Source: Artemia franciscana (lineage: Eukaryota; Arthropoda; Branchiopoda; Anostraca; Artemiidae). From it: a stretch of DNA of 64,000 bases. Both the position numbers and the translations under genes were made by a program. This document shows, in pieces, positions 33,930 through 45,108 of this stretch (the first letter of the stretch is position 1; each line of letters opens with the position of its first letter). The stretch covers positions 60,020,317 to 60,084,316 of the forward strand of contig NC_088867.1 of assembly GCF_032884065.1 (NCBI RefSeq). Reading direction: 5' to 3'. The notes under the pieces are model-generated. The model saw only the letters and a list, made by a program, of their open reading frames with translations. It was not told where the DNA came from and searched no databases.

Positions 33930-36250
33930 GAGCCTGCTTTGTGCATCCGTTGTTGTGCATTTTTGAACATGTTGTCATGTTATGAACTAAATCCGCTGTC
34001 GTGTATTTTCTAACCTATTATCGTGTTGTCTTACATAGTTGTTGGGTTGGTTGAAGCGAATTCAAACTAAGTGGAGCTTAAGCAAATCTTCACAACTCAC
34101 TTCAAATGACATTTTTGTCAGTTTGGAAAAAGTAATTCCAAACTGATGAGGAGGTGAGTAAAGCAACCATCACAATTAGCTTTAAATCCGACGTCAAGCA
34201 TTTTAAAAAATATTGTCATGTTATCAACTAACTCTGACATTGTCGTCGGTGTGGTAACAGTGATTCCAAACTGGGGGGTAGCTTAAGGAAACCATCACAA
34301 TTCACCCTAAATCCGCTGTCGTGTATTTTCTAACATATTATCGTGCTGTCTTACATAGTTGTTGGGTTGGTAGCAGCAAGTTTAAACTGACAAGAAGCTT
34401 AAGCAAATCTTCACAACTCACTTCAAATTCACCGTTGTGCATTTTCGAACATGTTGCAATTTTATCAACTGATACTGACATTGTCGTCGGTTTGGTAACA
34501 GTGATTCTAAACTGACAGGGAGCTCATAGAAACCGTCAGACTTCACTTTATATCCATCGTTGTGGATTTTCCAATATGTTGTCATGTTATTTACTGACAC
34601 TGACACTGTCGTCAGTTTGGTAGCAGTGATTCCAAACTGACGAGGGGCTCAACGAAAGCGTCAAACTTCACTTCATATCCGTCGTTGTGCATTTTCAAAT
34701 ATGTTATCAAGTTATTAACCAACACCTACTTTGTTGCCGGGTTGGTAGCAGTGATTCCAAACTGAGGAGGAGCTCAACGAAACCGTCACACTTCACTTTA
34801 TATCCATCGTTGTGGATTTTCCAATATGTTGTCATGTTATTTACTGACACTGACACTGTCGTCAGTTTGGTAGCAGTGATTCCAAACTGACGAGGGGCTC
34901 AACGAAAGCGTCAAACTTCACTTCATATCCGTCGTTGTGCATTTTCAAATATGTTATCAAGTTATTAACCAACACCTACTTTGTTGCCGGGTTGGTAGCA
35001 GTGATTCCAAACTGAGGAGGAGCTCAACGAAACCGTCACACTTCACTTTATATCCATCGTTGTGGATTTGCCAATATGTTGTCATGTTATTTACTGACAC
35101 TGACACTGTCGTCAGTTTGGTAGCAGTGATTCCAAACTGACGAGGGGCTCAACGAAAGCGTCAAACTTCACTTCATATCCGTCGTTGTGCATTTTCAAAT
35201 ATGTTATCAAGTTATTAACCAACACCTACTTTGTTGCCGGGTTGGTAGCAGTGATTCCAAACTGAGGAGGAGCTCAACGAAACCGTCACACTTCACTTTA
35301 TATCCATCGTTGTGGATTTTCCAATATGTTGTCATGTTATTTACTGACACTGACACTGTCGTCAGTTTGGTAGCAGTGATTCCAAACTGACGAGGGGCTC
35401 AACGAAAGCGTCAAACTTCACTTCATATCCGTCGTTGTGCATTTTCAAATATGTTATCAAGTTATTAACCAACACCTACTTTGTTGCCGGGTTGGTAGCA
35501 GTGACTCCAAACCATCGAGAAGCTTCAGTAAATCTTCAAAACTCACTTTTAATCTGTTGTTGTGCATTTTCAAACATTTTGACATGTTAACAACTGATAT
35601 TGACAACTGAGCTGACGGTTTCTATGAGCTCCCTGTCAGTTTAGAATCACTGCTATCAAACTGACAATAACGCTATTTTCAATTGATGACCTGACAACAT
35701 GTTGGAAAATGCACAACAACAGATTAGAAGTGAATTTTGAAGATTTACTTAAACTCCGCGTTGGTTTGGAGTTGCTGCTATCAACCCGGCGACAAAGTGG
35801 GTATCGGTGAATAACTTGACAACATATTTAAAAATGCACCACGACGGATATGAAGTGAAGTGTGACGCTTTCGTTGAGCCCTCGTCAGTTCGGGCAGGTA
35901 GCAGCGATTCCAAACTGACAAGGAGAATAAGTACATCTCCAAAAATGACATCTAATCTGTTTTTGTGCATTTTCAAACATGTTGTAAGGTCATCAACTGA
36001 CAATATCATTATTGTCAGTTTGGTAATCAACCGATTATCTTCATATTAGCATTATCTTCAGTTTAGTAACAGTGATTCCAAACTGACAATAAGCTCAAGA
36101 AAACCAGCATAAATCACTTCAAATTCGTTTTTCCGCACTTTCTTGCATGTTGTTATGCCATCAAATGGCATTAACATTGTTGTCAGTTCCGTAGCAGTGA
36201 TTCCAAACTAAGGAGGAGCTCATGGAAATCATCACGTTTTGTTGGCGGCA
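33930..36250. repeat. Satellite-like domain of ~125-bp monomers in aPKC intron 4
   Basis: Monomers share GCAGTGATTCCAAACTGA, a TTGTGCATTTTC word and a CATGTTATCAACTGAC-like word. Diverged monomers flank a homogeneous core at 34521-35510. Monomers at about 35610-35900 include inverted ones. No coding capacity: the three 67-codon frames spaced exactly 250 bp apart are the repeat unit read three times. Confidence 0.9.
34521..35510. repeat. Higher-order repeat: four copies of a 250-bp dimer
   Basis: The word TGTGGATTTTCCAATATG starts at 34561, 34811, 35061 (with one T-to-G change) and 35311, so the period is exactly 250 bp. Each unit consists of two related monomers of about 125 bp, differing for example at ATTTTCCAATATG versus ATTTTCAAATATG. 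Copies are nearly identical, so the dimer was amplified recently. Confidence 0.93.
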
Positions 36251-36618
36251 ATCTTCGCTGGCAACACTCTAAGGGGAAGATATTACTAAACTTGATCGCA
36301 GATATGACGAGTGTCTCGATTAGTAAGGTAATTATCAAGAGAATGAACCTTAATTGCATGTTACTTTTGACAATTTTTTTTACATTCGCCCATCTTCCTC
36401 TATGGTCAATCGAAGATTGAAAAAAAAAACTTGAAAAATTACTTTTTTTTATTTCTGTCTTTTTTTATATTCAGTAAGTTAATCAGTAATTTCTTATGGC
36501 TGGAGTATTTCTACTAATTTTTATAGTTTTTAACTAAATACCTATTTTTATAAAAGTTTAATAGTTCACATAGTCACAATAAATAAAATTCAAAAATTAA
36601 CCAAATTATGACACTCAC

Positions 36619-36853
36619 CTCGTTTATGTAAAAAATTTAAGGCCAACGATATCTCAGCAGAATAGAATCTGGCATGCTCCTCAGGTAGACGGCGTTGACG
36701 CTGCATATGATACATCAAATCCCCACCCCGAACAAATTCAATAACAAAGAAAAGGCGCGAAGCAGACTGAAAGCAGGAATGAAGACCAACAAGGAATGGA
36801 TGATTTGATGCTGTTTCAAAAACATGCTTCTCAGTTTGTACCCAATCAATATC
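36619..36853 (-). CDS. aPKC: aPKC exon: kinase N-lobe to hinge and start of C-lobe
   Basis: Starts [13 protein letters not shown] (aPKC-specific helix C region with the conserved Glu), then [13 protein letters not shown], hinge [14 protein letters not shown], and [18 protein letters not shown], ending in the codon for HKR plus one base. 235 nt. Acceptor TTTCTAG, donor CGAG|GTGAGT. Very close to known aPKCs throughout, no missing residues. Confidence 0.96.
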
Positions 36854-36994
36854 CTAGAAATGACCGTACTTAAAAGACAAATATTTGTTGAAAGAAGTCT
36901 ATAAAGGTAAATATACAAGGGTATAAGTTGATAGAAGAGGTAAAAGTTTATGAAAAAAGATTTTACAGAATATTTTACAGCAATGGTCACCACG

Positions 36995-37110
36995 TCAAAC
37001 TTTTCTTTTTAATGGTTGTATTTGTTCGTAGGTGGTGCAATAACCTACTATAGTAGCCCAATTTTGGACCCTCTTTAGTGGTGCCACAACCAATGCGTAC
37101 CATTGAGACA
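36995..37110 (-). mobile_element. Possible LINE fragment related to 37780-37880
   Basis: The text around CTTTAGTGGTGCCACAACC resembles CTTTTGGAGTGGCGTCAGCAACG in the neighbouring LINE remnant. Very short and only suggestive. Confidence 0.3.
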
Positions 37111-37439
37111 GAATAGGCCAAGTTTACCAATGAATGTATACTCGAGATGTCACTATGACCTGGTCATGGTGACATATAGTGACATAGTGACTGTCATCAG
37201 TTTTGACCAATATGTTTTCGTCGTACGAACAAACCTACTGAAACTACTAGAGGAACTGTTTTAATAGTGGAAGAACCCAGAAAAACTGTTTATATTTTCT
37301 AAAGACAATCTTTTTTTGCTTTTTTTTCTTTTTCTTTTTTCATGTTCCAAATTCAATAAAAAAAATCGTTTATTATATTGCTGTATTTCCCAATAGTTAG
37401 TCTTTTATTCCTAAATTTACAGCACCAGGTACAATTAGA

Positions 37440-37960
37440 TATCTTAGTTTCCACTAGTCTTTAGTCGAGGTTTATAGATGACTATTGAATCTTTTTTTTT
37501 TTTTGAAAGAGTCAACAGAGAAACTTTTAGGGATTACTTCATTAGGAAGATCATTCAAGATCGAAGTGCAACGCTGGATGAAGCTGTTCTTCAAGTAATC
37601 CGTTCTCAGTTTTCCATCATCAAGATAATTGGACCGAGCCGTGTGCCTTTGTGTCTGTATTGTTGGTCGGACAATCAGGGGAACAATATGAGCAAGATTT
37701 AGAGAAGGAGATGAATTCAGGTACTTGTGGAAAACAGGCATCGATACTACATCAAACTTCTCACTAACAGACTAGAGAGAGTCGTGGAGAACGACTAGAT
37801 CGGCACTAGTAGCCCTATTTTAGATCTTTTGGAGTGGCGTCAGCAACGTTTTCCAAGCACCAGCATACAACAGGCATCCATACTCATTAATGGGTATGAT
37901 GCAAGACTTGTAATTTGGGATGATCGAGCTGAGCGGTAGAAGGTTTTTGCAGTGAAGGGT
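37440..37960 (-). pseudogene. LINE reverse transcriptase C-terminal remnant
   Basis: Minus frame 37472-37741 encodes MPVFHKYLNSSPSLNLAHIV, then RHTARSNYLDDGKLRT and RCTSILNDLPNEV, the C-terminal end of jockey/CR1-type LINE proteins. Upstream, across stops, CIIPINEYGCLLYAG continues. Same strand as aPKC, in intron 3. Confidence 0.7.
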
Positions 37961-38337
37961 TATCCCCAGCTTTCTTACGCAGGAGGTTCTCATCCAATCG
38001 AAGTGAGTGTTCCAAGAGACATCGGTAGGGAAGTAGATTCAAAGGAAACGAAGATGGTCGACTTTCTTTATAGCTCCGTTTTACCCTTTTTGAGCAGTAA
38101 TGATGCTCCCCAGCTATATACTCTCCACCTTAAGCTTTTGACTATAAAAAGTGTTATCCCCTTTTAACTGTAAGTTTGTTAAATTCCCTATTAAAAAATA
38201 GAGTAAAATATTAAAGAAAGACGAATATAATACAACTTATCAAAACTATCTTAAAATTTAATTAGAAACGATTTGCTCTTATCAAAAGAAAATTTTGTTC
38301 TAGAAAAAAAAATATTCTATTAAATGGGTTTGGTTAT

Positions 38338-38820
38338 TATTGAAGATAATAAAAGTGAAATTGAACAATCATATAGAAGTAATCCAATTAGATCAGATCG
38401 TAATTGTGATTATGAAATTGCCTTAGCGCAGTGTAGTTTATGATATTCGTGGCATAATATTAGTGATAAATTTAAAAACAATACATTTGAGTGTAGAAAA
38501 AATACATAGCAACCATGGATAAATGTTGTGATACCTAATGGTATGTATGATGATGAGTGTTTCAATTACTTTCTAAGTCATTATTTTAATACATCTAGAG
38601 AAATTTTCCCAATAACTGTTTCTTCAAATCCTACAACAATGAGATTTGTTATATTATTGAACGATAATTATAAATTTAAATTTAGTAGCGATTTAAGTAT
38701 TATTTTAGGATTTGAAAATGATGTTATACATCACATAAGATTAATGAAGGTACAAAACTTCCGAATATTACAAGAAAAGTGGATAAAATCCAAATCCACT
38801 GTTCATTCAATCTTATTTAA
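38338..38820 (+). pseudogene. Minor capsid-like protein, 5' part
   Basis: The frame from ATG near 38322-38345 reads YEIALAQCSL, a TGA, YSWHNIS, a TAG, then WINVVIPNGMY, VILLNDNYKFKFSS and SIILGFENDV. After a frameshift near 38740 it continues KLPNITRKVDKIQIHCS. Motif order (EIAL, YSWHNI, IPNG.Y, LGF, then a DKIQIHCS-like strand) matches the short capsid-associated protein of Mavericks. The gene is then cut by the repeat at 38821-39945 and ends at 39960-40019. Confidence 0.65.
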
Positions 38821-39945
38821 TATGGCCCCTTCCACCTCTTAGTTCGTTTATTTTCCCGTTAGTTTTCACCTGTTTTCGCTTTATAGTTGTGTTATCTCTT
38901 AGCAGTTCTTTCGTTAGTTGAGTTATGGTTGTGGTATATATGTTTTATCGCTCGTATAGTTGTGTTATTTTCAAATTATACTCCATAATAGAGAGGCTCC
39001 GAACACCCAGCATTGTATATTAAGCTCTGAATTTGACGTTTTTTTCTAACGTGACCAGATTCGTCCTGCGTCCTGCGCCCTTTTCATTGAATTTTTCTTC
39101 CCCCATGACATATTTCTCCAAGGAAAGATCCTCCCACATAGCCCCCTCCCCTCAACCCTACCCCCAAAACCAAAAAATCCCCTGAAAACGTCTGTACACT
39201 TCCCAATAACCATTATTATATGTAAACCTGGTCGAAGTTTGTAACTTGCAGCCCCTCCCCCGGGGACTATAGGGGAGTAAGTCGTCCCCAAAGACATCCT
39301 ATTATTTTTTTCGACTATGCTGGATAAAATGGTAATCTCAAAATTTTGATCCGTTGACCTTGGGAAAAAAATGAACATGGGAGGGGGCCTAGATGCCCTC
39401 CAATTTTTTTGGTCACTTAAAAAGGGCACTAGAACTTTTCATTTCCGTTAGAGTGAGCCATCTTGCGACATTCTAAGACCACTTGGTCGATACGATGACC
39501 CCTGGAAAAAAAAAAACAACAAATAAACACGCACCCGTGATTTGTCTTCTGGCAAAAAATACAAAATTCCACATTTTTGTAGATAGGAGCTTGAAACTTC
39601 TACAGTAGGGTTCTCTGATACGCTGAATCTGATGGTGTGATTTTTGTTAAGATTATATGACTTTTAGGGGGTGTTTCCCCCTATTTTCCTAAATAAGGCA
39701 AATTTTCTCAGGCTTGTATACTTTTGATGGGTTAGACTAAACTTGATGAAACTTATATATTTGAAATCAGCATTAAAATGTGATTCTTTTGATGTAGCTA
39801 TTGATATCAAAATTCAATTTTTTAGAGTTTTGGTTGCTATTGAGCCGGATCGCTCCTTACTACAGTTCGTTACCACGAACTGTTTGAAAAAAATATCTCG
39901 TGATAAAACGAAAAGAGTGAATTAATTCTTTGAAAATGTCAATTA
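38821..39945 (-). repeat. Dispersed repeat family A, copy 2, inserted in a capsid gene
   Basis: Core 39040-39905 is the inverse of copy 1 and copy 3, ending with the inverse of AGTTCGTGGTAACGAACTG at 39861-39890. About 200 bp before 39040 (from 38821) is not shared with copies I can align and may be part of the insertion. Coding similarity to the minor capsid resumes after it. Confidence 0.75.
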
Positions 39946-39949
39946 TACA

Positions 39950-40019
39950 TTAATCAGGTAGACTTATCGATTTGAATGGTGATAATGTTGGTTATGTTTT
40001 AGATTTGAGGCAAGCTTAA
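39950..40019 (+). pseudogene. Minor capsid-like protein, 3' end
   Basis: Short frame with RLIDLNGDNVGYVLDLRQA followed by TAA at 40017-40019. This is what the C-terminal strand of the family looks like, and it stands exactly where the interrupted gene should resume. Confidence 0.55.
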
Positions 40020-40161
40020 CAAAATTGAAAAAAGTGTAATGTTTATTAAATTAGTTTTAATTCATTCTTTCTCTTATAAATGATTGTGTAAAAATATTTA
40101 ATAAATTTTGTACCGTAATAAATGTTGATTAATAAAAAAAATGTTATGCACAAGCTAATAC

Positions 40162-40474
40162 GGTAGTGGTAATGGTATTTTCTTCAACAATATAGCTAAC
40201 TCGGAATTATTCAAGACTTCCCTGAAAAATATAGAAGATGAAGCTTCATCAGTGTATAGTAATATGATTAAACATCAAATAGAGTTAGTAAAAAATAGAG
40301 GTATTGAATACGGGAAAGAATTCATCGATTTAAATAGAAAAGAATTAGATGATGTATTTAAAAATTAAAAATCAATAAAATAAGCTATTGGGAGTAATAA
40401 AAGTATAAAGATAGAAGAGTTCGAGAGATCTCTTAAATGCGTTGATTACAGACAAGAGGTTAAAAATTTCTGAA
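40162..40474 (+). pseudogene. Small protein between minor and major capsid genes
   Basis: Begins GSGNGIFFNNIANSE and runs about 68 codons of helical, charged sequence (YSNMIKHQIELV, EYGKEFIDL) to in-frame stops near 40366 and 40381. It occupies the slot where Mavericks carry a small glycine-led capsid-associated protein. Function unknown. Confidence 0.4.
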
Positions 40475-40589
40475 TGAAATTTATTTAATAAATTTCTTCT
40501 CTGTATAAATCGAATTTAATTAAGTTGTTGCTCCTTATTGGCAAATATTTGAAAAGCCTATTGTTGATGATTCAACAGTGAAATATGAA

Positions 40590-41871
40590 TTTACAAAATT
40601 AGAGAAACAAATTTTAATGTTTCAGAATTATCTAATTTTAACTTTATAACAAAAGATTTACAATCATGAATCCTGGTGATGGCTATCTTCATGTAAAAAT
40701 AAAAATAACCCGGGACGCTGGGTTGAATACGAATGCTGAAGATATGACTACCTTAACAAGTAATTGGTTTAATTTGTTTAGAAATGCTAAATATATCACT
40801 AATTGTAAAGCAATTGAATCTATTGATTATGTTGGTGTGTCAACAACCGTTAAAAATATATTTGAATTTTCTGATGATTATTCAAGAAGCACAACCACGG
40901 ACATGTTTTGGTATAAAGATAAAAAGCAAACAATTGTTTCATTTGCACAAGAAAGTGAGTTTGTAAGTACTTTCAAAGCTGCTGCAAAAGCAGGTGAAAA
41001 ACCGATAATAAAAACAAAGAAAAATGATAAATTTAATAGCGGTCTATTAAAAAGATATAATAAAACAAAAGAAAGTCATGTAGTTACCATGTACTTTCTG
41101 TAATCAAGATTATTTGGATTTTGTCAAGTCAAAAATCATGTATTTAGAGGTGTTACTCACCAAATTACGTTGAAAAGGAATAATAATAATAATATGATTA
41201 TAAAAAAAAGGTTCTCAAAATTTTAAAGTAGATAGAATGTATTTATCTTGGATTCTCCCATTATTAAATCCGGTTTATTCATTAGAAATGAGTTAGAAGG
41301 TAAACTAGTTAAAAACAATTCTTTTGAATTAAAATGGGAAGCGTGTAACACTTATAAAAGCGATTATAGAAATGACAAAGAATCGACATGGAGAGCAGTT
41401 TCTGAAAGATATAATACAACTAAAATTGTTATAGCATTAAAGAAAACAGAAAAAGTTCATAATGCTTCACAAAATAATACGGTATTTGATCATATGAATA
41501 TGAATAGAACTGAAGTGAGAGTGAATGGATATAAATATCCACAAGAAGATTTAAAATGTGATTTTAGTACGAATAATAGGGATTATTCTGATATTTATCA
41601 AAGATTTTTACATTTAGGATACAAACATCAAAACGTTGATAGTGGAACTTTTGTTAACTATAATGACTTTAAAACAGTATATCCATTGTTTTGTTTTGAT
41701 GTTTCAAAACAAGAACCTAATATTTGTGCATCTGGATCAACTGCTGATATAGAAATTAAACTTTTGTTATATGATAAGCCTGATAAGCCATACTACATTT
41801 ACTGCATTGTGTTTTCAGAAAGAAAAGCAAACGTGGATGTCAATGATCATAAATTATATGTTAACCTATAA
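40590..41871 (+). pseudogene. Major capsid (double jelly-roll type) protein, few lesions
   Basis: N-terminal part 40666-41103 has GYLHVKIKI, WFNLFRNAKYI, EFSDDYSRSTTTDMFWYKDK. After a frameshift near 41100 comes GFCQ and FRGVTHQITL, then the open frame 41248-41871 with TKIVIALKKTEKV, DHMNMNRTEVRVNGYKYP, FVNYNDFKTVYPLF, TADIEIKLLLYD and YIYCIVFSERKA. The same motif progression marks the capsid proteins of Mavericks and adintovirus-like elements. Codons before 40666 are disturbed by a frameshift. Total length of about 430 codons fits the family. Confidence 0.7.
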
Positions 41872-41921
41872 ATTATTTCCGATTCAAAAAATTTATCTTA
41901 TAAAATCGTCTCCTAATAAAT

Positions 41922-42245
41922 GGAGAACCTTTTAAGAGAAATCAAAATCGAAAATAAATAAAATCGAACCGTTAAAAAAGAAGACTTGGATCTAGGAATT
42001 GAATATGAAATTAAAGCAATGAAATGTGTAAAAACTAAATATGGAAATAAACTCGTTATTACTATTAACTTTAAAGGTGAAGCGGTTGATATCTTTGCAC
42101 CAAAACGATTTGATTCTACACCAGCTGATTTTGAAAGAAATTAAAAAAAATTAGATAAAGGTATGATTTTCAAGGTTATTGAAAGAAAAGGGAAACATAA
42201 TAATAATTATCTGGATATTGATATCAAACTATCAATTAAGTATTA
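41922..42245 (+). pseudogene. Small conserved element protein, one or two stops
   Basis: Starts MENLLREIKI, meets a TAA, continues LGIEYEIKAMKCVKTKYGNK, VDIFAPKRFDS, another TAA, then MIFKVIERKG and ends at TAA 42243-42245. The pattern of short beta strands with VKTKYGNK suggests a small beta-barrel (nucleic-acid-binding?) protein often seen beside such capsid genes. The fold is inferred. Confidence 0.45.
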
Positions 42246-42249
42246 AGTC

Positions 42250-43640
42250 ATATTAAATTATTACATTGAATTATTAGCATAGGAAGAATGGAATACAATT
42301 ATTTAATTCTTATTTCACGAGAACTGTTTTGATCTTAACGCTCATGATGGGAAATAGTAAAAAATATTGGAGATTTTTATTTAAAATAGTGTAAATTCAA
42401 ATTAAAAATGAGATAAATTGGATTGATTTAATGAGTGGTCCAGCTCCTGTATTCCTTATGCTACTACTAATTTCTGGAGAAATCCACTCTGGGGGTGCAT
42501 CTCATTTTGAGACACCGAGAATGGGTGTGACACTTGCTCTTATTTCTGACAAAGTTCGGTGAAGATCTTATAGGCTACTCTGCAAGGTGTTCTGGTAATA
42601 CAAACACTTCCCCCCCATTAATTCCCCACGAGTCACATCAGGTCTTCATCCCCAAACGCAAGAACTATGGCACTAGCATTTGCCTTCTATAACGTTTGGT
42701 TAAAATCTTGCTATATTTTCCTGCAAATGATCTAATAACATGATTGACCCCTTAATCCCCCCCCCAATGAAATGGATTATGTCAAAACCCCTACATCCAG
42801 GACGCTACAACTAGGACCCTTCATCTAACTCCCAAAAAAAGTTTGATTGTGATCCGATAGCCTCTTGTGGTAGACGTTCTAACGAAAAAAAAAATGCTTA
42901 GGACGCCCTCCTTCCACATACTGACCACTAAGCAGAGCACTTACTCTTACTTTCAATCAATTTTGGTTGAGAGCTGACAACCTCTTGGTTACATGTTCTC
43001 ACACTCTCTCCAGTCACTTTCCACTCACTTATCTACTTCCACTCGCTCACTTACCTATGAGTGGAATCAGGGATGTAGGTGTTTTAGTCTACTTCTGGGC
43101 TATGCCTTTGCATAAGAACTAATTTCCTCTCCTCTCCTAAGAGTGGAATCACGGATGAAGGTCTACTTCTCGGCTATACCTTCGCGTGACATTTTAATTC
43201 CATTAAAGTAGAATTTTTTTTTTTAAATCAGAGCCTATGATTGGCAGATTAGCTTTTCCAGAGTGATTTCCTAGAAGTTTAAAGAGATACAAAACCTAGC
43301 CTCAGATCACAAAACACAAGATTCAGATCAGCCTCAGATCAGATCACAAAAGATTTTACGAAAGTTTTCTTTTACTTCTTATTGAAAGTATTGAGCAGGA
43401 TAAAATAGAAATGGCTTAAATATTCATCGTTACTGGACTTGACATCGTTAGTCATCATTACTGGACCCCTTTTCACCACCAAAAACAATAAATAAAACAA
43501 CAACAGCAAATCAGTAGTGTTGCTCCGCAACATAATTAGGCCTACGATCTTAATAAAAGCAGCATGTATTTGCAATAAAAATTGGTTGTCATAGCAACCC
43601 TCTTTATGGCGGTTTGACAACCGTCACAACAATTAAAATT
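42250..43640. other. Rest of aPKC intron 3; nothing identified
   Basis: C-rich runs near 42610 and 42760. CACTCACTTA words near 43020-43050, and a near-duplicate of GAGTGGAATCA.GGATG at 43059 and 43141. Repeats of AGATCACAAAA near 43300-43350. No frame with motifs. Confidence 0.4.
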
Positions 43641-43654
43641 TATCAGTAGAACTT

Positions 43655-43760
43655 AACCCCGCGGCCCCCAGTACGCTACGATAGGCTACGAAGGTATCAC
43701 AGTGCCAATTAACTGTGTAAGACATCACAGGTTCGAGCCCTCCTGGTGGTAGATTTTTAT
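43655..43760 (+). mobile_element. Possible tRNA-derived SINE head
   Basis: ACAGGTTCGAGCCCTC near 43728 is a B-box match, with a TAGGCTACGAAGG segment upstream in A-box position. No recognisable cloverleaf. Confidence 0.25.
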
Positions 43761-44137
43761 AGAAAACTTCCATTATCGTCATTGCGCCTCATCTGATATA
43801 TTATGAATCGTGCATTAATCCTTCGGAGGTAAGTCCGACACATCTAAAAGTTGAGGTTGTGATAATGAGACATTACGAAACTGATTATTAATTTGAAAAT
43901 CGCTTCCGAATAAACCAATATAAGCGGGCAGGCAGAGATGAAGGGTTACTTATTTCAGGTCCTTGTATTTCATTCTCGCCCCCACAAAAGATGTGTTTAC
44001 TTCCTCATATCTTCCATATAATTAACCCTTTTGTTCGTTTTTCAAAACTACATCGCTCTTCCCTGAAACAATTCCACGTAGACACCTGTAAACCAAAATA
44101 ATAGTGATTGGTTAGAAAACTGACAGTAAATACCTAC

Positions 44138-44307
44138 TTCATCATCCGTGACAAGTTCTTTTTTTATGACTTTCATGGCATAAACTCGCCTATTCTTCCT
44201 TAATTCAACAAGTAATACTTTGGCATAAGATCCACGACCAATGACTCGAACCAACTCAAAATCTTTGATTGAATACTGACGCTGAGTTCCGGGCTCAAGA
44301 GCTTCGT
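44138..44307 (-). CDS. aPKC: aPKC exon: kinase N-lobe, glycine loop and ATP lysine
   Basis: Codes for the linker end ([12 protein letters not shown]), then [18 protein letters not shown] and the invariant lysine in [11 protein letters not shown], ending TDDE. The third glycine of the nucleotide loop is Ala, as is normal in aPKC. Acceptor GTTTCCAG, donor GAA|GTAGGT. 170 nt, phase 2 in and 0 out. A further minus frame immediately downstream (GVYVELFQG) is intron sequence. Confidence 0.95.
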
Positions 44308-44621
44308 CTGGAAACGAGATAAAGATAAACTAAGCAAGAAAGCAATTTTTACAAACGTCTTAATGTAGAAAGCTAATATAGAAAGCATCTTAATATAGAA
44401 AGCATACTATTTATAGCAGAAACACGGTATTGGTAGTCGCTACAAAGGTAGTCACAGTAGGACTGGCACACATTTAATTTGAACTTCTACATTGCAAGTA
44501 GACACAGATTGGTACTTAACAACCACATAAACCTTAAATAACTATTTTTTTGCGTATCTATTTATAAAGTATATCAACCAAATAATTTATTCATACTAGA
44601 AAATTTAATGTCTATGTTACT

Positions 44622-44975
44622 GTGAATGTCCGAAATCTGGTTAATGTCGACATTCACTGGTGAATGTCCAAAATTTGTTTTTCCCTGCTTGGATTCAATT
44701 AGCTTTGCGAGTCATCTTTTGCAGTCTTATTCAAGCTATGATGGTAAAAGTTAAAGCTAGGCTGTACTATGTTAGTTTAGGTTAGGTTAAATTTGGTTAT
44801 AAATATCAGAGACGGGTTAAAAACCTAAGCTAACCTAATCTAGCCTAACATAACCTGTCATCATCAAACCTTGCATAAAACTATAAAAGTTGTCTGGCAA
44901 CGCTGACTAAATCCAAGGGGAAAAAAAAATATTTCGGACATTCGGGAGTGCATGTCAACATTAATGAGCTTCAGC
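44622..44975. mobile_element. Foldback (hairpin) element in aPKC intron 2/3 region
   Basis: Left arm 44622-44795 and right arm 44815-44975 are imperfect inverse copies: GAATGTCCGAAAT/ATTTCGGACATTC, TTTTCCCTGCTTGGATT/AAATCCAAGGGGAAAA, GTTAGTTTAGGTTAGG/CCTAATCTAGCCTAAC. Total about 350 bp with almost no loop. Located upstream of the glycine-loop exon, in intron 2. Confidence 0.7.
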
Positions 44976-45108
44976 AATGAGATACTCAATTTCTGAACTG
45001 ATGATCGACGGAAAGGTGGTAAAAATACCAACAAAAAAGGAGGTCACTTCCGTAGCCGACAACATAGTACCATCTTCTTTCAATACCCTTAAGTAACTGG
45101 TTGTCGCT

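Larger units (their letters stand above)
38338..42245 (+). mobile_element. Second Maverick/adintovirus-like capsid module, in aPKC intron 3
   Basis: Plus-strand gene order: minor capsid-like protein (split by a repeat insertion), small protein with a GSGNG start, major capsid protein, and a small conserved protein. Sequence is different from the 9-17 kb remnants, so it is another lineage. Antisense to aPKC. Lesions are few: long frames of 145 and 207 codons survive. No integrase, protease, ATPase or polymerase was found beside it, and termini were not found. Confidence 0.72.

Noticed and set aside
34687..35390. Three identical 67-codon frames 250 bp apart that look like a small gene family
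   Set aside because: They are the same phase of the 250-bp satellite dimer read in successive copies. There is no start context, and the monomer frame is not kept in diverged copies.
33930..36250. Regular repeats suggestive of a CRISPR array
   Set aside because: Units are 250 bp with no short conserved repeat plus unique spacer pattern, in a eukaryotic intron.
37130..37210. TGACCTGGTCA palindrome and TGACATAGTGAC words as a nuclear-receptor site
   Set aside because: A single imperfect local repeat in LINE-derived sequence; no other support.
39046..39429. 127-codon minus frame, with similar frames at 57174-57597
   Set aside because: Falls in dispersed repeat family A; copies disagree in frame and carry stops, so it is not selected coding sequence.
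44048..44137. Minus frame continuing past the glycine-loop exon
   Set aside because: The exon ends at a GTAGGT donor at 44137 and aPKC similarity resumes exactly at 36853; the continuation is intron.
44740..44850. TTAGGTTAGG and CCTAA words suggesting an interstitial arthropod telomere repeat
   Set aside because: Only two TTAGG units in tandem; they belong to the arms of a foldback element.
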